From NCBI RefSeq assembly GCF_024643205.1, contig NZ_JAMKQJ010000009.1, positions 181,906-245,905 on the forward strand: a stretch of DNA of 64,000 nt, given 5' to 3'. The stretch's first letter is position 1; each line of letters opens with the position of its first letter. The notes below the pieces were generated by a model. The model saw nothing but the letters and a program-made list of their open reading frames with translations. It made no database searches and had not been told where the DNA came from. Both the position numbers and the translations under genes were made by a program. Source of the stretch: Parapedobacter tibetensis. GTDB lineage: Bacteria > Bacteroidota > Bacteroidia > Sphingobacteriales > Sphingobacteriaceae. Positions 34,322 through 43,737 of this stretch are shown here, piece by piece.

Positions 34322-34350
34322 GATGTAAACGTTTACATCAACCAAATATA
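34322..34350 (-). promoter_or_regulatory. exuT promoter with LacI-type operator
   Basis: Exact -7 box TATATTTG on the minus strand (34350-34343), followed at once by the perfect 18-bp palindrome GATGTAAACGTTTACATC (34322-34339). The palindrome has the central CG and flanking AAA/TTT of LacI-family operators and covers the predicted transcription start, a position that fits repression. No LacI-family gene is in the window. Confidence 0.75.
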
Positions 34351-34486
34351 TAAAGAGTTGAAAGAAAACCATTCCTTTACCCTAATTAATTTGCGAAATC
34401 GTTTTCGTTCATTACTGATTTTTCCGGTAATCTCATTTTATTCCTTTTAATTATCCAAGCTGATGTCATATAGGTATTCCCATCAT

Positions 34487-35896
34487 TTAAGCATTATTCC
34501 AACCGAAATAATTATTTGCATTGTTGTATGAAATATCCTGCACAATTTGGCCCACCCATTCCATATCATGAGGAAGCTCGCCATTCTCGATTTCCGTGCC
34601 GAACAAATCACACAACAGGCGCCGGAAATATTCATGCCTTGGGAAGGAAAGAAAGCTTCGTGAATCGGTCAACATGCCCACAAATCGGCTCAAAAAACCC
34701 ATATTGGACAGTGCGTTTATTTGTTTGGTCATTCCATCTTTTTGGTCGAGAAACCACCAAGCTGAGCCATACTGGATTTTGCCTGCCATCGAGCCGTCAT
34801 TGAAATTACCAATCATCGTAGCCATCAACTCATTATCGGCCGGATTGAGGTTATATAAGATGGTCTTGGCCAACTTGTCTTCCTTGTCGAGCCTATCGAG
34901 AAACTTCGACAGGTTTCTCCCCTGTGAAAAATCTCCGATGGAATCCCATCCCGTATCTGGACCCAATTGGCGCATCATACGCGTATTATTGTTACGCATC
35001 GCCCCTAAATGGAACTGCTGCACCCATCCTTTTTCGGCATCCCATTGGCCAAAGAGCAGCAGCATCGCCGACTTAAACTTGCGATGTTCTTCCACGGATA
35101 TTTCTTTGCCACTCATTGACTTGTCAAACACCCGATTAATCTCATCGTCGGTGAAATCATCACAATAGATTTCTTCCAATCCATGGTCAGACACCGAACA
35201 GCCCATTATGGCAAAGAAATCATGGCGGTTTTTCAAGGCACGCACAAAATCCGCATATGAACCAATGGTGATGTCTGTAGCGGCTTCCAACGTGGTGACG
35301 TATGCTTTGAATTTACCCAAATCATCGAGGTTCATGGCATTATCCGGGCGAAAAGCGGGTAAAACCGGTATTTCATACCCCTCATCTTTCAATTGCTGAT
35401 GGAAGTGTAGTGGATCCACAGGGTCGTCTGTTGTACAGATGAGCTTCACGTTCATTTTTTTGAGTAGGCTCCGTACCCGATATTCAGGTGTTTGCAGTTT
35501 TTCTTGTGTCTCGTCGAATATCCTATCTGCGCTCGCTGCGTTCAATGGTTCGTATATTCCAAAATACCGTTGCAATTCAAGATGTGTCCAATGGTATAGT
35601 GGATTCCTTAGCGTATAGGGTACCGTCTCCGCCCATTTGCGGAATTTCTCCCGGTCTGGTCGATCACCCGTGATATAGCTTTCATCCACACCGTTGGTCC
35701 GCATGGCCCGCCATTTATAGTGGTCACCATTGAGCCATACCCGTGTGATGTTGTCGAATTGGGTGTTTTCCGCTATCTGTTGCTGAGGGAGGTGGCAATG
35801 GTAATCAATGATGGGCATATGAGCAGCATAATCATGATATAATGTCTGGGCCGTCTTGGTGTTCAGCAGGAAGTGCTCATCTAAAAACTTTTTCAT
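34487..35896 (-). CDS. uxaC: Uronate isomerase
   Basis: Converts D-galacturonate to D-tagaturonate (and glucuronate to fructuronate), the first cytoplasmic step after import. It is 469 aa with the amidohydrolase-like fold. The metal site is IDYHCHLPQQQIAEN (H-x-H, about residue 33), and further family motifs are WLNGDHYKWRAMRTNG, CTTDDPVDPLHFH and QFHLGAMRNNNTRM. It is separated from uxaA by 129 bp that contain an 8-bp tandem repeat and a hairpin. It may be read through from the GH28 promoter or have a promoter of its own that is not evident. Confidence 0.96.
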   Translation of the reverse strand: MKKFLDEHFLLNTKTAQTLYHDYAAHMPIIDYHCHLPQQQIAENTQFDNITRVWLNGDHYKWRAMRTNGVDESYITGDRPDREKFRKWAETVPYTLRNPLYHWTHLELQRYFGIYEPLNAASADRIFDETQEKLQTPEYRVRSLLKKMNVKLICTTDDPVDPLHFHQQLKDEGYEIPVLPAFRPDNAMNLDDLGKFKAYVTTLEAATDITIGSYADFVRALKNRHDFFAIMGCSVSDHGLEEIYCDDFTDDEINRVFDKSMSGKEISVEEHRKFKSAMLLLFGQWDAEKGWVQQFHLGAMRNNNTRMMRQLGPDTGWDSIGDFSQGRNLSKFLDRLDKEDKLAKTILYNLNPADNELMATMIGNFNDGSMAGKIQYGSAWWFLDQKDGMTKQINALSNMGFLSRFVGMLTDSRSFLSFPRHEYFRRLLCDLFGTEIENGELPHDMEWVGQIVQDISYNNANNYFGWNNA

Positions 35897-35908
35897 ACTG
35901 TATAAGTT

Positions 35909-35980
35909 CGCTTATTTGTTTATTTGCCTATTTGTTTATTCGTTTATTTGCCCATTCGTTTATTCGCTGATTTGCGTAGT
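35909..35980. repeat. Degenerate 8-bp tandem repeat, nine copies
   Basis: Nine contiguous octamers of the form YGYYTATT (for example TGTTTATT, CGTTTATT, TGCCTATT) lie immediately upstream of the uxaC start, in its presumed leader or promoter. The last two copies are degraded. Confidence 0.85.
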
Positions 35981-36010
35981 CGCTAACGGCAAATTAGCGA
36001 AGAGCAAATC
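35969..36010. other. Two-step hairpin between uxaA and uxaC
   Basis: Outer arms GATTTGC/GCAAATC (7 bp) and inner arms CGCTAA/TTAGCG (6 bp) are separated by small internal loops. The apex is CGGCAAA. It lies just after the uxaA stop and could protect or attenuate the transcript; it has no T tract, so it is not a simple terminator. Confidence 0.6.
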
Positions 36011-36025
36011 TTCAAATCAGCAAAA

Positions 36026-37669
36026 TCATAAAGAGACTCCTCGTTTCCAAGGGATAAAATCATCTTGGTTGAGCCGTACGGCATGGGGAACGGCCGCTCC
36101 TGAGGCCACTTTTATGCAATATTCAAGAATTTCCGCTCCCATTTCCTCAACGGATTGTTGCCCGGAGATAATCGGTCCACAATCCACATCAATGATATCG
36201 GCCATCCGTTTGGCCAGTTCGCTATTGGTTGCCACTTTAATAACCGGACATATGGGATTGCCCGTGGGCGTTCCCAACCCGGTGGTAAACAGGATCAATG
36301 TTGCCCCGCTGGCCGCTTTCCCGGTAGTTGCCTCTACGTCATTTCCGGGTGTGCAGACCAGGTTTAGACCGGCTTTTACGGCAGGTTCGGTGTAATCGAG
36401 CACATCCACCACCGGAGCCGTTCCGCCCTTTTTGGCCGCGCCATTGCTTTTGATGGCATCGGTGATAAGCCCATCCTTGATGTTTCCAGGAGACGGATTC
36501 ATATGAAACCCAGATCCCACACGTTCTGCAGAATCGCCATATGCACGCATCAATCCGATGAATTTTTTTGCAGCGGCTTCATCCAACGTTCTATCGATGA
36601 GATGCTGTTCGGCGCCACACAGTTCCGGAAATTCGGCCAGCAGCACCTTCCCTCCCAATGCTACTAGAAGGTCCGAACAATAGCCTACCGCAGGATTAGC
36701 CGAGATACCGCTAAAGCCATCGCTTCCCCCACACTTCACCCCGATCGTCAATTGGCTAAGTGGTGCCGGTTTACGCTCCATTTTATTGGCTTCCACCAAA
36801 CCAGTGAATGTCTTCTTGATCGCATCGGTAATCAGTTGTTCCTCACTCACAGATTGTTGCTGTTCGAAAATCGCTAGCGGTTTATCAAAACCTGGGTTAC
36901 GGGCCTTCAAATCAGCCAAGAAATCCTGCACTTGCAAATTCTGGCAACCAAGGCTTAGTACGGTCACGCCGGCCACATTAGGATGATCTGTATAGGCGGC
37001 TAGGAGTTTGCTCAGTACTGCTGCATCCTGTCTGATGCCCCCACACCCCCCTTGGTGGTTGAGGAATTTAATGCCATCGATGTTTTTGAATAACCTATCT
37101 ACCGGTACGATGGATTCCTTAATCTCCAAAGAAGCTGATCTGTAATTACCTCCCTGTTCGTACAATTCCCGTAGCATCTTAGTCTTTGCTTTATACCGGT
37201 CTGTCACGGCATAGCCAAGTTCCGCATGGAGCGCCTCCTTAATGACATCGAGGTTTCTATTCTCACAAAACACCGTGGGAATAAACAACCAATGGTTGGC
37301 CGTCCCTACCTTACCGTCGCTTCTGTGGTATCCGTTGAAGGTGCGCCCCTCAAAACGGGAAACATCAGGAGGTGACCACTGATATTTATAGGGTCTATAT
37401 TCATATGGAGCCGCAGCATGTTTTACATTATCTGTGGTCATACGCTCACCCTCATGCACATCCCATTGTATTTTTCCTACCAATGTCCCGTACATGATTA
37501 CCGCATCGCCTTGCTGCAAGTCTTTCGTAAAAAATTTATGTTTGGATGGGATGTCCTCCACGAGGTGGTATTCCTTGCCTTCATGGATAATGGTGTCACC
37601 TGCCCCCACATCCTGCAGCGCTACCAATACATTATCACTTGGATGGATTTTCAATACACGTTGTGCCAT
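36026..37669 (-). CDS. uxaA: Altronate dehydratase
   Basis: Dehydrates D-altronate to 2-keto-3-deoxy-D-gluconate. It is 547 aa: an N-terminal SAF-type domain (to about residue 100) and the larger C-terminal catalytic domain with NHQGGCGGIRQDAA, LGCQNLQ, GVKCGGSDGFSGISANPAVG and FTTGLGTPTGNPICPVIKVATN. It starts within the uxaB stop (TAATG), so the two are translationally coupled. KDG kinase and aldolase, needed for the next steps, are not in this window. Confidence 0.96.
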   Translation of the reverse strand: MAQRVLKIHPSDNVLVALQDVGAGDTIIHEGKEYHLVEDIPSKHKFFTKDLQQGDAVIMYGTLVGKIQWDVHEGERMTTDNVKHAAAPYEYRPYKYQWSPPDVSRFEGRTFNGYHRSDGKVGTANHWLFIPTVFCENRNLDVIKEALHAELGYAVTDRYKAKTKMLRELYEQGGNYRSASLEIKESIVPVDRLFKNIDGIKFLNHQGGCGGIRQDAAVLSKLLAAYTDHPNVAGVTVLSLGCQNLQVQDFLADLKARNPGFDKPLAIFEQQQSVSEEQLITDAIKKTFTGLVEANKMERKPAPLSQLTIGVKCGGSDGFSGISANPAVGYCSDLLVALGGKVLLAEFPELCGAEQHLIDRTLDEAAAKKFIGLMRAYGDSAERVGSGFHMNPSPGNIKDGLITDAIKSNGAAKKGGTAPVVDVLDYTEPAVKAGLNLVCTPGNDVEATTGKAASGATLILFTTGLGTPTGNPICPVIKVATNSELAKRMADIIDVDCGPIISGQQSVEEMGAEILEYCIKVASGAAVPHAVRLNQDDFIPWKRGVSL

Positions 37670-39189
37670 TACGCTGTTGGGTTGCTATTACGTAGTACTT
37701 CCAAAGCCGGGGCGCGCAGGAAATCCTGCAAATATCCGGTCACTGCCGAAGCAAAACCAGGGATAAGGCTGAGGTTGGTATGCCATAGACTTTGGTTATT
37801 CAGTACTCGTTCCACCAAGGTTTCCGCATCGTATTTGGCCCAAAGGCTTTCAAAATACGCAGCTTGTTCGTCATTGATGGAATAAAAGCCATTGCCCACA
37901 TTGCCTCGGTACGTATCATCCACGCTACGCTTGCAGCGCATGAAGCGTAGGTAAGCTGCAAAACCCATTGCCATGTAGGTCGGCGGTTGTTGTTTTTGAG
38001 CATACCCTTCAAGCAAAGCGACATTCCGCATCTGCATTTTGGAGGTATAATTGAGGCCAATGCTCAGCCATTGGTGATCCAAGAAGGGGTTGCGGAATCT
38101 GTCGATGACGCTAGTGGCAAAGTCAAGGGCTTCTGCCTCACTGATTTTATCCCCTACGATAGTAGGGACAATTTCCCGTTCCATGAGGTGTTTGATATAT
38201 CGCGAAAAATCGGCATCCTGCATGGCTTCCCTGACCGTAGTGAAGCCGCATAAAACGGCAAGTCCGCAGGAGAAGGTATGGCTTCCATTGAGCAATCGCA
38301 ATTTAAGTTCCTTGAATTTCCAGATATCAGGAGCAATGGCTATCCCTGTATCCACTTGGGAAAACGTGAGTTTGCGTGCTACCTCTGGATGGTCGGCTGC
38401 AATGGCCCATAAGCGGAAAGGCTCCGCCATAATGGCCAATTCGTCGCTATAACCTAGTTTTTCCTCCACTTTTTCGAGTTCGGCCATAGGTAGCTTACCC
38501 GGTACGATACGGTCAACGAGCGTATCGCAAAACTGGTTGGCTTCTTTAAGCCAATCCATAAAATCCGCACCCAATCCGTGGAACTCGGCAAGCTGGAGCA
38601 CTATTTCCTTGAGCTTGTCACCATTGTTACTGATCAATTCAGTGGGCAAAATCACCAATCCCCTGCTTTTATCACCATTGAAGTGCCTAAAACGGCTATA
38701 TAGAACCGCCGTAAGCTTGCCTGGAAACGAACGTGGCGGCTGTGCTTTCAAATCATCATGCTCATCCAGCACGATGCCTACTTCGGTCGTATTGGATATC
38801 ACGACTTCCAGTTCCGGCTTGGCCGCAACTTTCATAATTTCATCCCATTGTTGGGCAGCCGATAGCACCCGGCTGATTGCAGACACCAAGATGGTTTCTT
38901 GTTTTTCTCCCCCCCCTTCAATTCCTTTGACATGAAGGGTATACAGACCATCTTGTTCAGCAAAAGCGTCCGTCCTTCCATTGGCTGTGGACTTCACCAC
39001 TACAATCCGTCCATTGAAAACGCCTTGTCTGTTTGCTTTATCAATAAAATAATCCGGTAGGCCTCGTAGCAACACGCCGGTTCCAAATTGGAGTACCTTT
39101 TCAGGTAGTTTTGCCCATCCATCCGGAGGCATGGTGATCCGTTGATTTTCTCGGTTGCCTATTACCCAATCGCTATTTAGCTTAACCAT
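37669..39189 (-). CDS. uxaB: Tagaturonate reductase
   Basis: NADH-dependent reduction of D-tagaturonate to D-altronate. It is 506 aa from MVKLNSDWVIGNRENQ; 20 additional upstream codons are open but unlike the family. It belongs to the long-chain mannitol dehydrogenase family: N-terminal Rossmann region PEKVLQFGTGVLLRG, GRIVVVKSTANGR, VVISNTTEVGI, DTLVDRIVPG and the catalytic Lys/Asn/His region KLRLLNGSHTFSCG. It lies between GH105 (41 bp) and uxaA (overlap), showing that polymer depolymerisation and monomer catabolism share one transcript. Confidence 0.95.
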   Translation of the reverse strand: MVKLNSDWVIGNRENQRITMPPDGWAKLPEKVLQFGTGVLLRGLPDYFIDKANRQGVFNGRIVVVKSTANGRTDAFAEQDGLYTLHVKGIEGGGEKQETILVSAISRVLSAAQQWDEIMKVAAKPELEVVISNTTEVGIVLDEHDDLKAQPPRSFPGKLTAVLYSRFRHFNGDKSRGLVILPTELISNNGDKLKEIVLQLAEFHGLGADFMDWLKEANQFCDTLVDRIVPGKLPMAELEKVEEKLGYSDELAIMAEPFRLWAIAADHPEVARKLTFSQVDTGIAIAPDIWKFKELKLRLLNGSHTFSCGLAVLCGFTTVREAMQDADFSRYIKHLMEREIVPTIVGDKISEAEALDFATSVIDRFRNPFLDHQWLSIGLNYTSKMQMRNVALLEGYAQKQQPPTYMAMGFAAYLRFMRCKRSVDDTYRGNVGNGFYSINDEQAAYFESLWAKYDAETLVERVLNNQSLWHTNLSLIPGFASAVTGYLQDFLRAPALEVLRNSNPTA

Positions 39190-39229
39190 ATCCCTGTTGT
39201 GTTCTATTTCAAAATCCTGTATTATAAAA

Positions 39230-41161
39230 TCAATTTTTACTCCGCGCACGTTTGAGCAACCAGTTTACCCAGTCTTGTGTGGCTGCATAGTTCTGAAACG
39301 TAGGTGGGAGCTTCCTGCCATCCACATATTCATTGTATATCCAAGGATCACCCAATGCGAAGACCGTACCTTTTCCATACTTGGCATATGCCATGAGGTC
39401 TTTCCCCTCATGAGACAAGAGTGGACGTGCAGGCGCTGAAAGGTCGAGCGTGCTTACTTCTTTCAAGAACAACGTTAAACCCTTGGTAAAAACCGGGTTA
39501 CGGGGCGGCACAACTACCGTCCCCTGGCTGAAGTCATTGTTTTTGACCATCAGCTCATTGTCTTCGTTGAAACGAATACCGAAACGTTGGGCCAAGCGGT
39601 TGAAGTGTTCGAATTCCGCATTGCCAGCATCGTTGCTCAGCAACACCAGCACCCCACCGCTATGCACCCAATCGGCAATGACGGATAGCTGAGGCTCCTC
39701 CAGGTAATTCGGGTTTGGCGTTTCTTTGTCCGTATCCGGATCCACGATGATATAGATGGAAGCATTGCTTAGCGTTTCTTTATCCGGCTTGGTTGTCAAA
39801 TTCGTGGTCTTTGCTCCATACATCCGGAATATGTGCCCAAGGAATGCGTATCCACCATGGGATTGTTCTTCCCAAACGTAATGGAATCGCACGTCTTGAC
39901 CAGCTAGGTTTTTACGATATTCATTGTTGTAAAAATAATCCAGCACCACGGTCTTACCCTTGCCTAATTTCAACTGGGGGAGCATTTCCATTTCGGTGGC
40001 GCATTTGATAAATGCGCCGATTCCTTTCGGGTCATTCTGAATCACCGGTTCGCTCATGTAATATTCAAAGCTACCATCGCGGTACCTACCGCTACCGCCA
40101 AGGCCGGAAACCATCACGGTTCCTTCGAGGTTGATACCACCGTCTTCCCGCTCACTGATGAACTCGTTAAGTATCCCTTGATATCCCTTGCGTGCATTTT
40201 TCAAGAATCGATCCGGTAAATACCCCAAGCGTACTCCCTTGGCCAAGGTATAGACGAGCATGGCGGAGGCAGAGGCTTCCAGGTAATTCCCCTCGCGATA
40301 CCCCATATCCACCACATCATACCACACCCCGGATTTCCTATCCTGAAATTGCACCACAGCATCCGCCAGGCGAACCAAGATATTGGCAAGCGAGTCGACA
40401 CCAGGATGCCCATCGGGAAAATGCTCAATGGCATCTACCAGCGCCATGCCAAACCAACCAAGGGAACGCCCCCAGAAATTGGGAGATCTGCCCGTCACGT
40501 CATCCGCCCATGCCTGTTCACGTGACTCGTCCCAACCATGGTAGAGCAATCCGGTTTTATCATCGCGGCTGTGCTTTTCCATCAGCACAAATTGGTTGGT
40601 GATGTCGTCAAACGCTTCCGGCTCCCCATATAGCTTGGCATATTCCGCATAGAACGGTTGCCCCATATAAAGCCCATCCAACCACATTTGGTGCGTATAT
40701 ATTTTTTTATGCCAAAACCCTCCTTCCGAGGTCCGTGGATGGGTGCGTAATTGATCGCGAAGCAGATTGGCCGCTTTGTAATATTTTTCCTTGCCGGTCA
40801 CTTGTGCTAGTAGCAGCAATACCTTTCCATTATTGACGAAGTCGATATTATAATCTTCTCTCTTGTAGGAACGGATGGTACCGTCTTCCTGCACATACCG
40901 ATCCATCTGCAGCTGAATGTAATCAAACCATTTGGCATCCCCTGTGGCTTTCCACACCGCTTCGGTCCCTTTGAGGATCACACCAAGGTCGTAACTCCAT
41001 TTTGCCGGCGTACCGGGTTTCCCCAGATTGAATGAATCGGGCCAAAGCTTCATGGCCGTCGCAGCCATCAGCTCACTATACTTAGTCGTTTCGTTTTGTG
41101 CAAAACCCACCTGCACCATTATGCAGGAAACCAACAACGCAATTATACTTCCTTTCTTCAT
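39230..41161 (-). CDS. GH105-type unsaturated uronyl hydrolase fused to a C-terminal GATase1-like domain
   Basis: A 643-aa secreted protein (signal peptide MKKGSIIALLVSCIMVQVGFAQ). Residues about 25-385 form an (alpha/alpha)6 GH88/GH105 domain that removes unsaturated uronic acid from the non-reducing end of lyase products. Landmarks are QMWLDGLYMGQPFYAEYA, DDVTGRSPNFWGRSLGWFGMAL, GSGRYRDGSFEYYMSEP and a catalytic Asp in the LDGLYM/DDVTGRS region. Residues about 400-643 are a different domain resembling DUF4350/GATase1 folds (IYIIVDPDTDKETPNPNYL, ADWVHSGGVLVLLSND, GKGTVFALGDPWIYNEY). Its role is unknown. The gene lies 13 bp after GH28. Confidence 0.92.
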   Translation of the reverse strand: MKKGSIIALLVSCIMVQVGFAQNETTKYSELMAATAMKLWPDSFNLGKPGTPAKWSYDLGVILKGTEAVWKATGDAKWFDYIQLQMDRYVQEDGTIRSYKREDYNIDFVNNGKVLLLLAQVTGKEKYYKAANLLRDQLRTHPRTSEGGFWHKKIYTHQMWLDGLYMGQPFYAEYAKLYGEPEAFDDITNQFVLMEKHSRDDKTGLLYHGWDESREQAWADDVTGRSPNFWGRSLGWFGMALVDAIEHFPDGHPGVDSLANILVRLADAVVQFQDRKSGVWYDVVDMGYREGNYLEASASAMLVYTLAKGVRLGYLPDRFLKNARKGYQGILNEFISEREDGGINLEGTVMVSGLGGSGRYRDGSFEYYMSEPVIQNDPKGIGAFIKCATEMEMLPQLKLGKGKTVVLDYFYNNEYRKNLAGQDVRFHYVWEEQSHGGYAFLGHIFRMYGAKTTNLTTKPDKETLSNASIYIIVDPDTDKETPNPNYLEEPQLSVIADWVHSGGVLVLLSNDAGNAEFEHFNRLAQRFGIRFNEDNELMVKNNDFSQGTVVVPPRNPVFTKGLTLFLKEVSTLDLSAPARPLLSHEGKDLMAYAKYGKGTVFALGDPWIYNEYVDGRKLPPTFQNYAATQDWVNWLLKRARSKN

Positions 41162-41174
41162 GTTTGTCGTTTTA

Positions 41175-42815
41175 TTAATTAAATGAAACCACCTGAGCTT
41201 TCGCGCCGAAATCCCCCAGCACAGGTCTAGCAGCTTTCCCGGCATCCGTGTTCTCCACCCGGATATCCTTGCTTCTATCCCCTTGTATGTGTACCAATAC
41301 CTCCGCCCCTTTATTATAGGTTATCTGGTCTAATAGAACACCATCGCTATTCAGGATATAGGCCACAGGGCCAGCTTCCGTATTGTCTACCGTTATATGC
41401 TTTAAGCTGATGCCGCTCGCTTCCTGGATATCAATCCCCTGTTTTGCCCGCACATGCAGGTTGTTGATATGGATATCACGGATATGCATCTCGGGGAGTC
41501 CCCTTATAAACAATCCTTTGTTGGCGCCATCGCAAAACACATTGCTGATGTGGAAGTTACGGAACTGAGGCGTACCTTCATCCACGGCCATCATTTCCAC
41601 TTTGGGTGGTTGCCGGGTTTCGCCCGTTGCCGGAACCGGATCCACGGCTTCATAATACATATCAAAAAGTATGGCCTCGCCGGGAATATCCTTCATGAAG
41701 ATATCTTTTATAAATACGTTTTCAACTACCCCCCCTCGTCCGCGGGTTGTCTTGAAACGTAAGCCAATATCTGTACCTACGAAGGTAAGGTTAGAAATAT
41801 AGAGGTTGCGTGCACCGCCGCTCATTTCACTCCCCACCACAAAACCTCCATGCGCATGATATACCGTGCAATTACGCACCCATAGATTTTCGGTGGGCAT
41901 CCCTATTTTGCGGCCATATTCATTCTTGCCACTTTTTACACAGATGGCGTCATCACCCACGTCAAATGAACAATTTTCCACTAACACATTGGTACATGAT
42001 TCGATATCCAAACCATCCCCGTTTTGCGAGTACCATGGGTTGCGAACCGTGATTCCCTTTATCGTGATGTCGCGGCTCATTAGGGGGTGGATGTTCCAAG
42101 CTCCTGAATTCTGGAAGGTTACCCCTTCCAATAAAATACCTTCACATCTTTCCAGTACGATTAGGTTAGGCCGCAGAAAATCCTTGATTTCTTCAAAAAA
42201 CCGTTGGTCCTTTTCCGGGGTAATTTCCCCAGCGTCTTTATATCGCTTTCCCTTTAATGCATTTTCCGTAGGATACCACTCTTTGCCGTCAGGTGTGAGC
42301 ACTCCACCGGAGGCGACCAATTTTTTCCATTGGGAGTCCGTCATTTTTCCTTTTTTCACGAATCGCCAAGCATCACCATTACCATCAATAATTCCATGGC
42401 CTGTAATGGCGATGTTCCGTTGCCCTTCGGCCCGGATTGGAGAATGCCTACGCACCTGCTTTAGCCCTTCCCAACCGGTTTCTATTAATGGGTATTGGTC
42501 AAAATCATCGGTAAATTGCAACAAGGCATTGCGTTCCAGGTACAGGTTTACATTGCTTTTGAGCACAAAGGGTCCTGACACCCATACCCCTGCTGGAATA
42601 CGCACCACACCACCGCCGTTGCCATGGCAAGCGTCAATAGCCGTAGTAATGCTTGCCGTGTTTAATGTATGGAGTGTGGCATTTGCCCCAAAATCCCGGA
42701 TATCAAACGTGTCCGTTTTGAATGTAGGCAATGGGACATCCGCTTCTGGCCACTGCGCTTGCGCAGAGGCAAAAGAAAGAGCCATTATCCACGCTACAGT
42801 GGTTAGTTTCTTCAT
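41175..42815 (-). CDS. GH28 polygalacturonase
   Basis: A 546-aa secreted (signal peptide MKKLTTVAWIMALSFASAQAQ) right-handed beta-helix hydrolase of homogalacturonan or rhamnogalacturonan. Catalytic GH28 motifs are intact: NGDGLDIESC, DVGDDAICVKSGK (two Asp), HGGFVVGSEMSGG (His) and RFKTTRGRGG (Arg/Lys). Whether it acts internally or from the chain end cannot be told. The start at MKKLTT gives the signal peptide; 12 open codons upstream are rejected. It is the first gene of a GH28-GH105-uxaB-uxaA unit with a regulated promoter upstream. Confidence 0.95.
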   Translation of the reverse strand: MKKLTTVAWIMALSFASAQAQWPEADVPLPTFKTDTFDIRDFGANATLHTLNTASITTAIDACHGNGGGVVRIPAGVWVSGPFVLKSNVNLYLERNALLQFTDDFDQYPLIETGWEGLKQVRRHSPIRAEGQRNIAITGHGIIDGNGDAWRFVKKGKMTDSQWKKLVASGGVLTPDGKEWYPTENALKGKRYKDAGEITPEKDQRFFEEIKDFLRPNLIVLERCEGILLEGVTFQNSGAWNIHPLMSRDITIKGITVRNPWYSQNGDGLDIESCTNVLVENCSFDVGDDAICVKSGKNEYGRKIGMPTENLWVRNCTVYHAHGGFVVGSEMSGGARNLYISNLTFVGTDIGLRFKTTRGRGGVVENVFIKDIFMKDIPGEAILFDMYYEAVDPVPATGETRQPPKVEMMAVDEGTPQFRNFHISNVFCDGANKGLFIRGLPEMHIRDIHINNLHVRAKQGIDIQEASGISLKHITVDNTEAGPVAYILNSDGVLLDQITYNKGAEVLVHIQGDRSKDIRVENTDAGKAARPVLGDFGAKAQVVSFN

Positions 42816-42861
42816 GTTTACGCGTAATCTTATAAGTTGTTTATATCTCATGAATGCTTAC

Positions 42862-42937
42862 AATGTTAATGCTATGCGGATTTGTTATCAACGAATTGCT
42901 AACATTTATTTGCGCAAACGATACCGACAACGATTGC
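42862..42937 (-). promoter_or_regulatory. GH28 promoter with two GCAATCGTTRC-like sites
   Basis: Minus strand: -33 TTG (42892-42890), 20-bp spacer, -7 box TAACATTG (42869-42862, one mismatch at its fifth base). Upstream are GCAAACGATAC (42914-42924, centre 50 bp from the -7 box) and ACAACGATTGC (42927-42937). Both match the sites before the pectate lyase and GH43 genes. Confidence 0.6.
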
Positions 42938-42954
42938 ATACAGGTGCTTCGCCA

Positions 42955-43725
42955 TCAATCCTTGAAATACATCTCCAATTCAGGGATTTTTGCCTTCATT
43001 TCCGCCACAGCCAGATCACATAGCTTGAATGCTCCGGTACCCGATAAGTGTGTGTCATCCGTAGCGCCTTTTGCCAGCGTTTCATATTGACCGGGCGCTA
43101 GATGGAGGAATAACGACTTGGAACGCTCTGGACCCCACTCCAGCAGCAGCTCCCTTGTCCGGGCATGCATATCCAGCAACACCACTCCCTGTTCCTCGGC
43201 CACCTTACGTACAGCCTCCGGGTATTTTCCGTGTGTTTCAAGCAAATAACCGCGGTCATCAAATTTTCGACGTACAATGGGTGTGGCCAATACCGGAATC
43301 CCGCCCCGTTCCTGTGTCTCTTGGATGTATTGTTCTAATTGCTGTGGATATTCAACATCCGGATCCGCATATCGCGCTGGACTGTTCGCCTTCTGGTCAT
43401 TGTGCCCAAATTCAATAATCACATAATCTCCGGTTTTTATCCGTTCTTTCACTTTGTCCCAATGGCCTTCATCCCGGAAGCTTTTCGTGCTTCTGCCGTT
43501 CAGTGCATGGTTTTCTACCCGTACGCCTTCATCGAAATACAACGGCAGCACCTGCCCCCACCCTTTTTCGGGATTGCTCTCCCGGTAGGGCTTGTCGGCC
43601 ACCGTGGAATCGCCGATGAGAAATACCGTTATCTGTCGTTGGTCGTTCCATGCGAAGGCAGTAAACAGCGCTACTAGTGGAACGATCATCCATTTCACCC
43701 GCCTTGCCAAACAATTTTGCTTCAT
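42955..43725 (-). CDS. CE12-type rhamnogalacturonan acetylesterase (SGNH hydrolase)
   Basis: A 256-aa exported esterase that should remove acetyl groups from rhamnogalacturonan so that hydrolases can reach the backbone. Blocks of the SGNH fold: FLIGDSTVADK (nucleophile Ser), GWGQVLP, NHALNGRSTKSF (Gly, Asn), IIEFGHNDQK and the catalytic Asp-His in DDTHLSGTGA. The N-terminus has a hydrophobic signal (VKWMIVPLVALFTAFAW). It lies 12 bp after the Gfo/Idh gene. The GH28 gene downstream has its own promoter. Confidence 0.92.
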   Translation of the reverse strand: MKQNCLARRVKWMIVPLVALFTAFAWNDQRQITVFLIGDSTVADKPYRESNPEKGWGQVLPLYFDEGVRVENHALNGRSTKSFRDEGHWDKVKERIKTGDYVIIEFGHNDQKANSPARYADPDVEYPQQLEQYIQETQERGGIPVLATPIVRRKFDDRGYLLETHGKYPEAVRKVAEEQGVVLLDMHARTRELLLEWGPERSKSLFLHLAPGQYETLAKGATDDTHLSGTGAFKLCDLAVAEMKAKIPELEMYFKD

Positions 43726-43737
43726 CAGTCAACACGT

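Noticed and set aside
41866..43023. 385-codon open frame on the plus strand
   Set aside because: Antisense to the GH28 and CE12 genes, no start signal, no family similarity.
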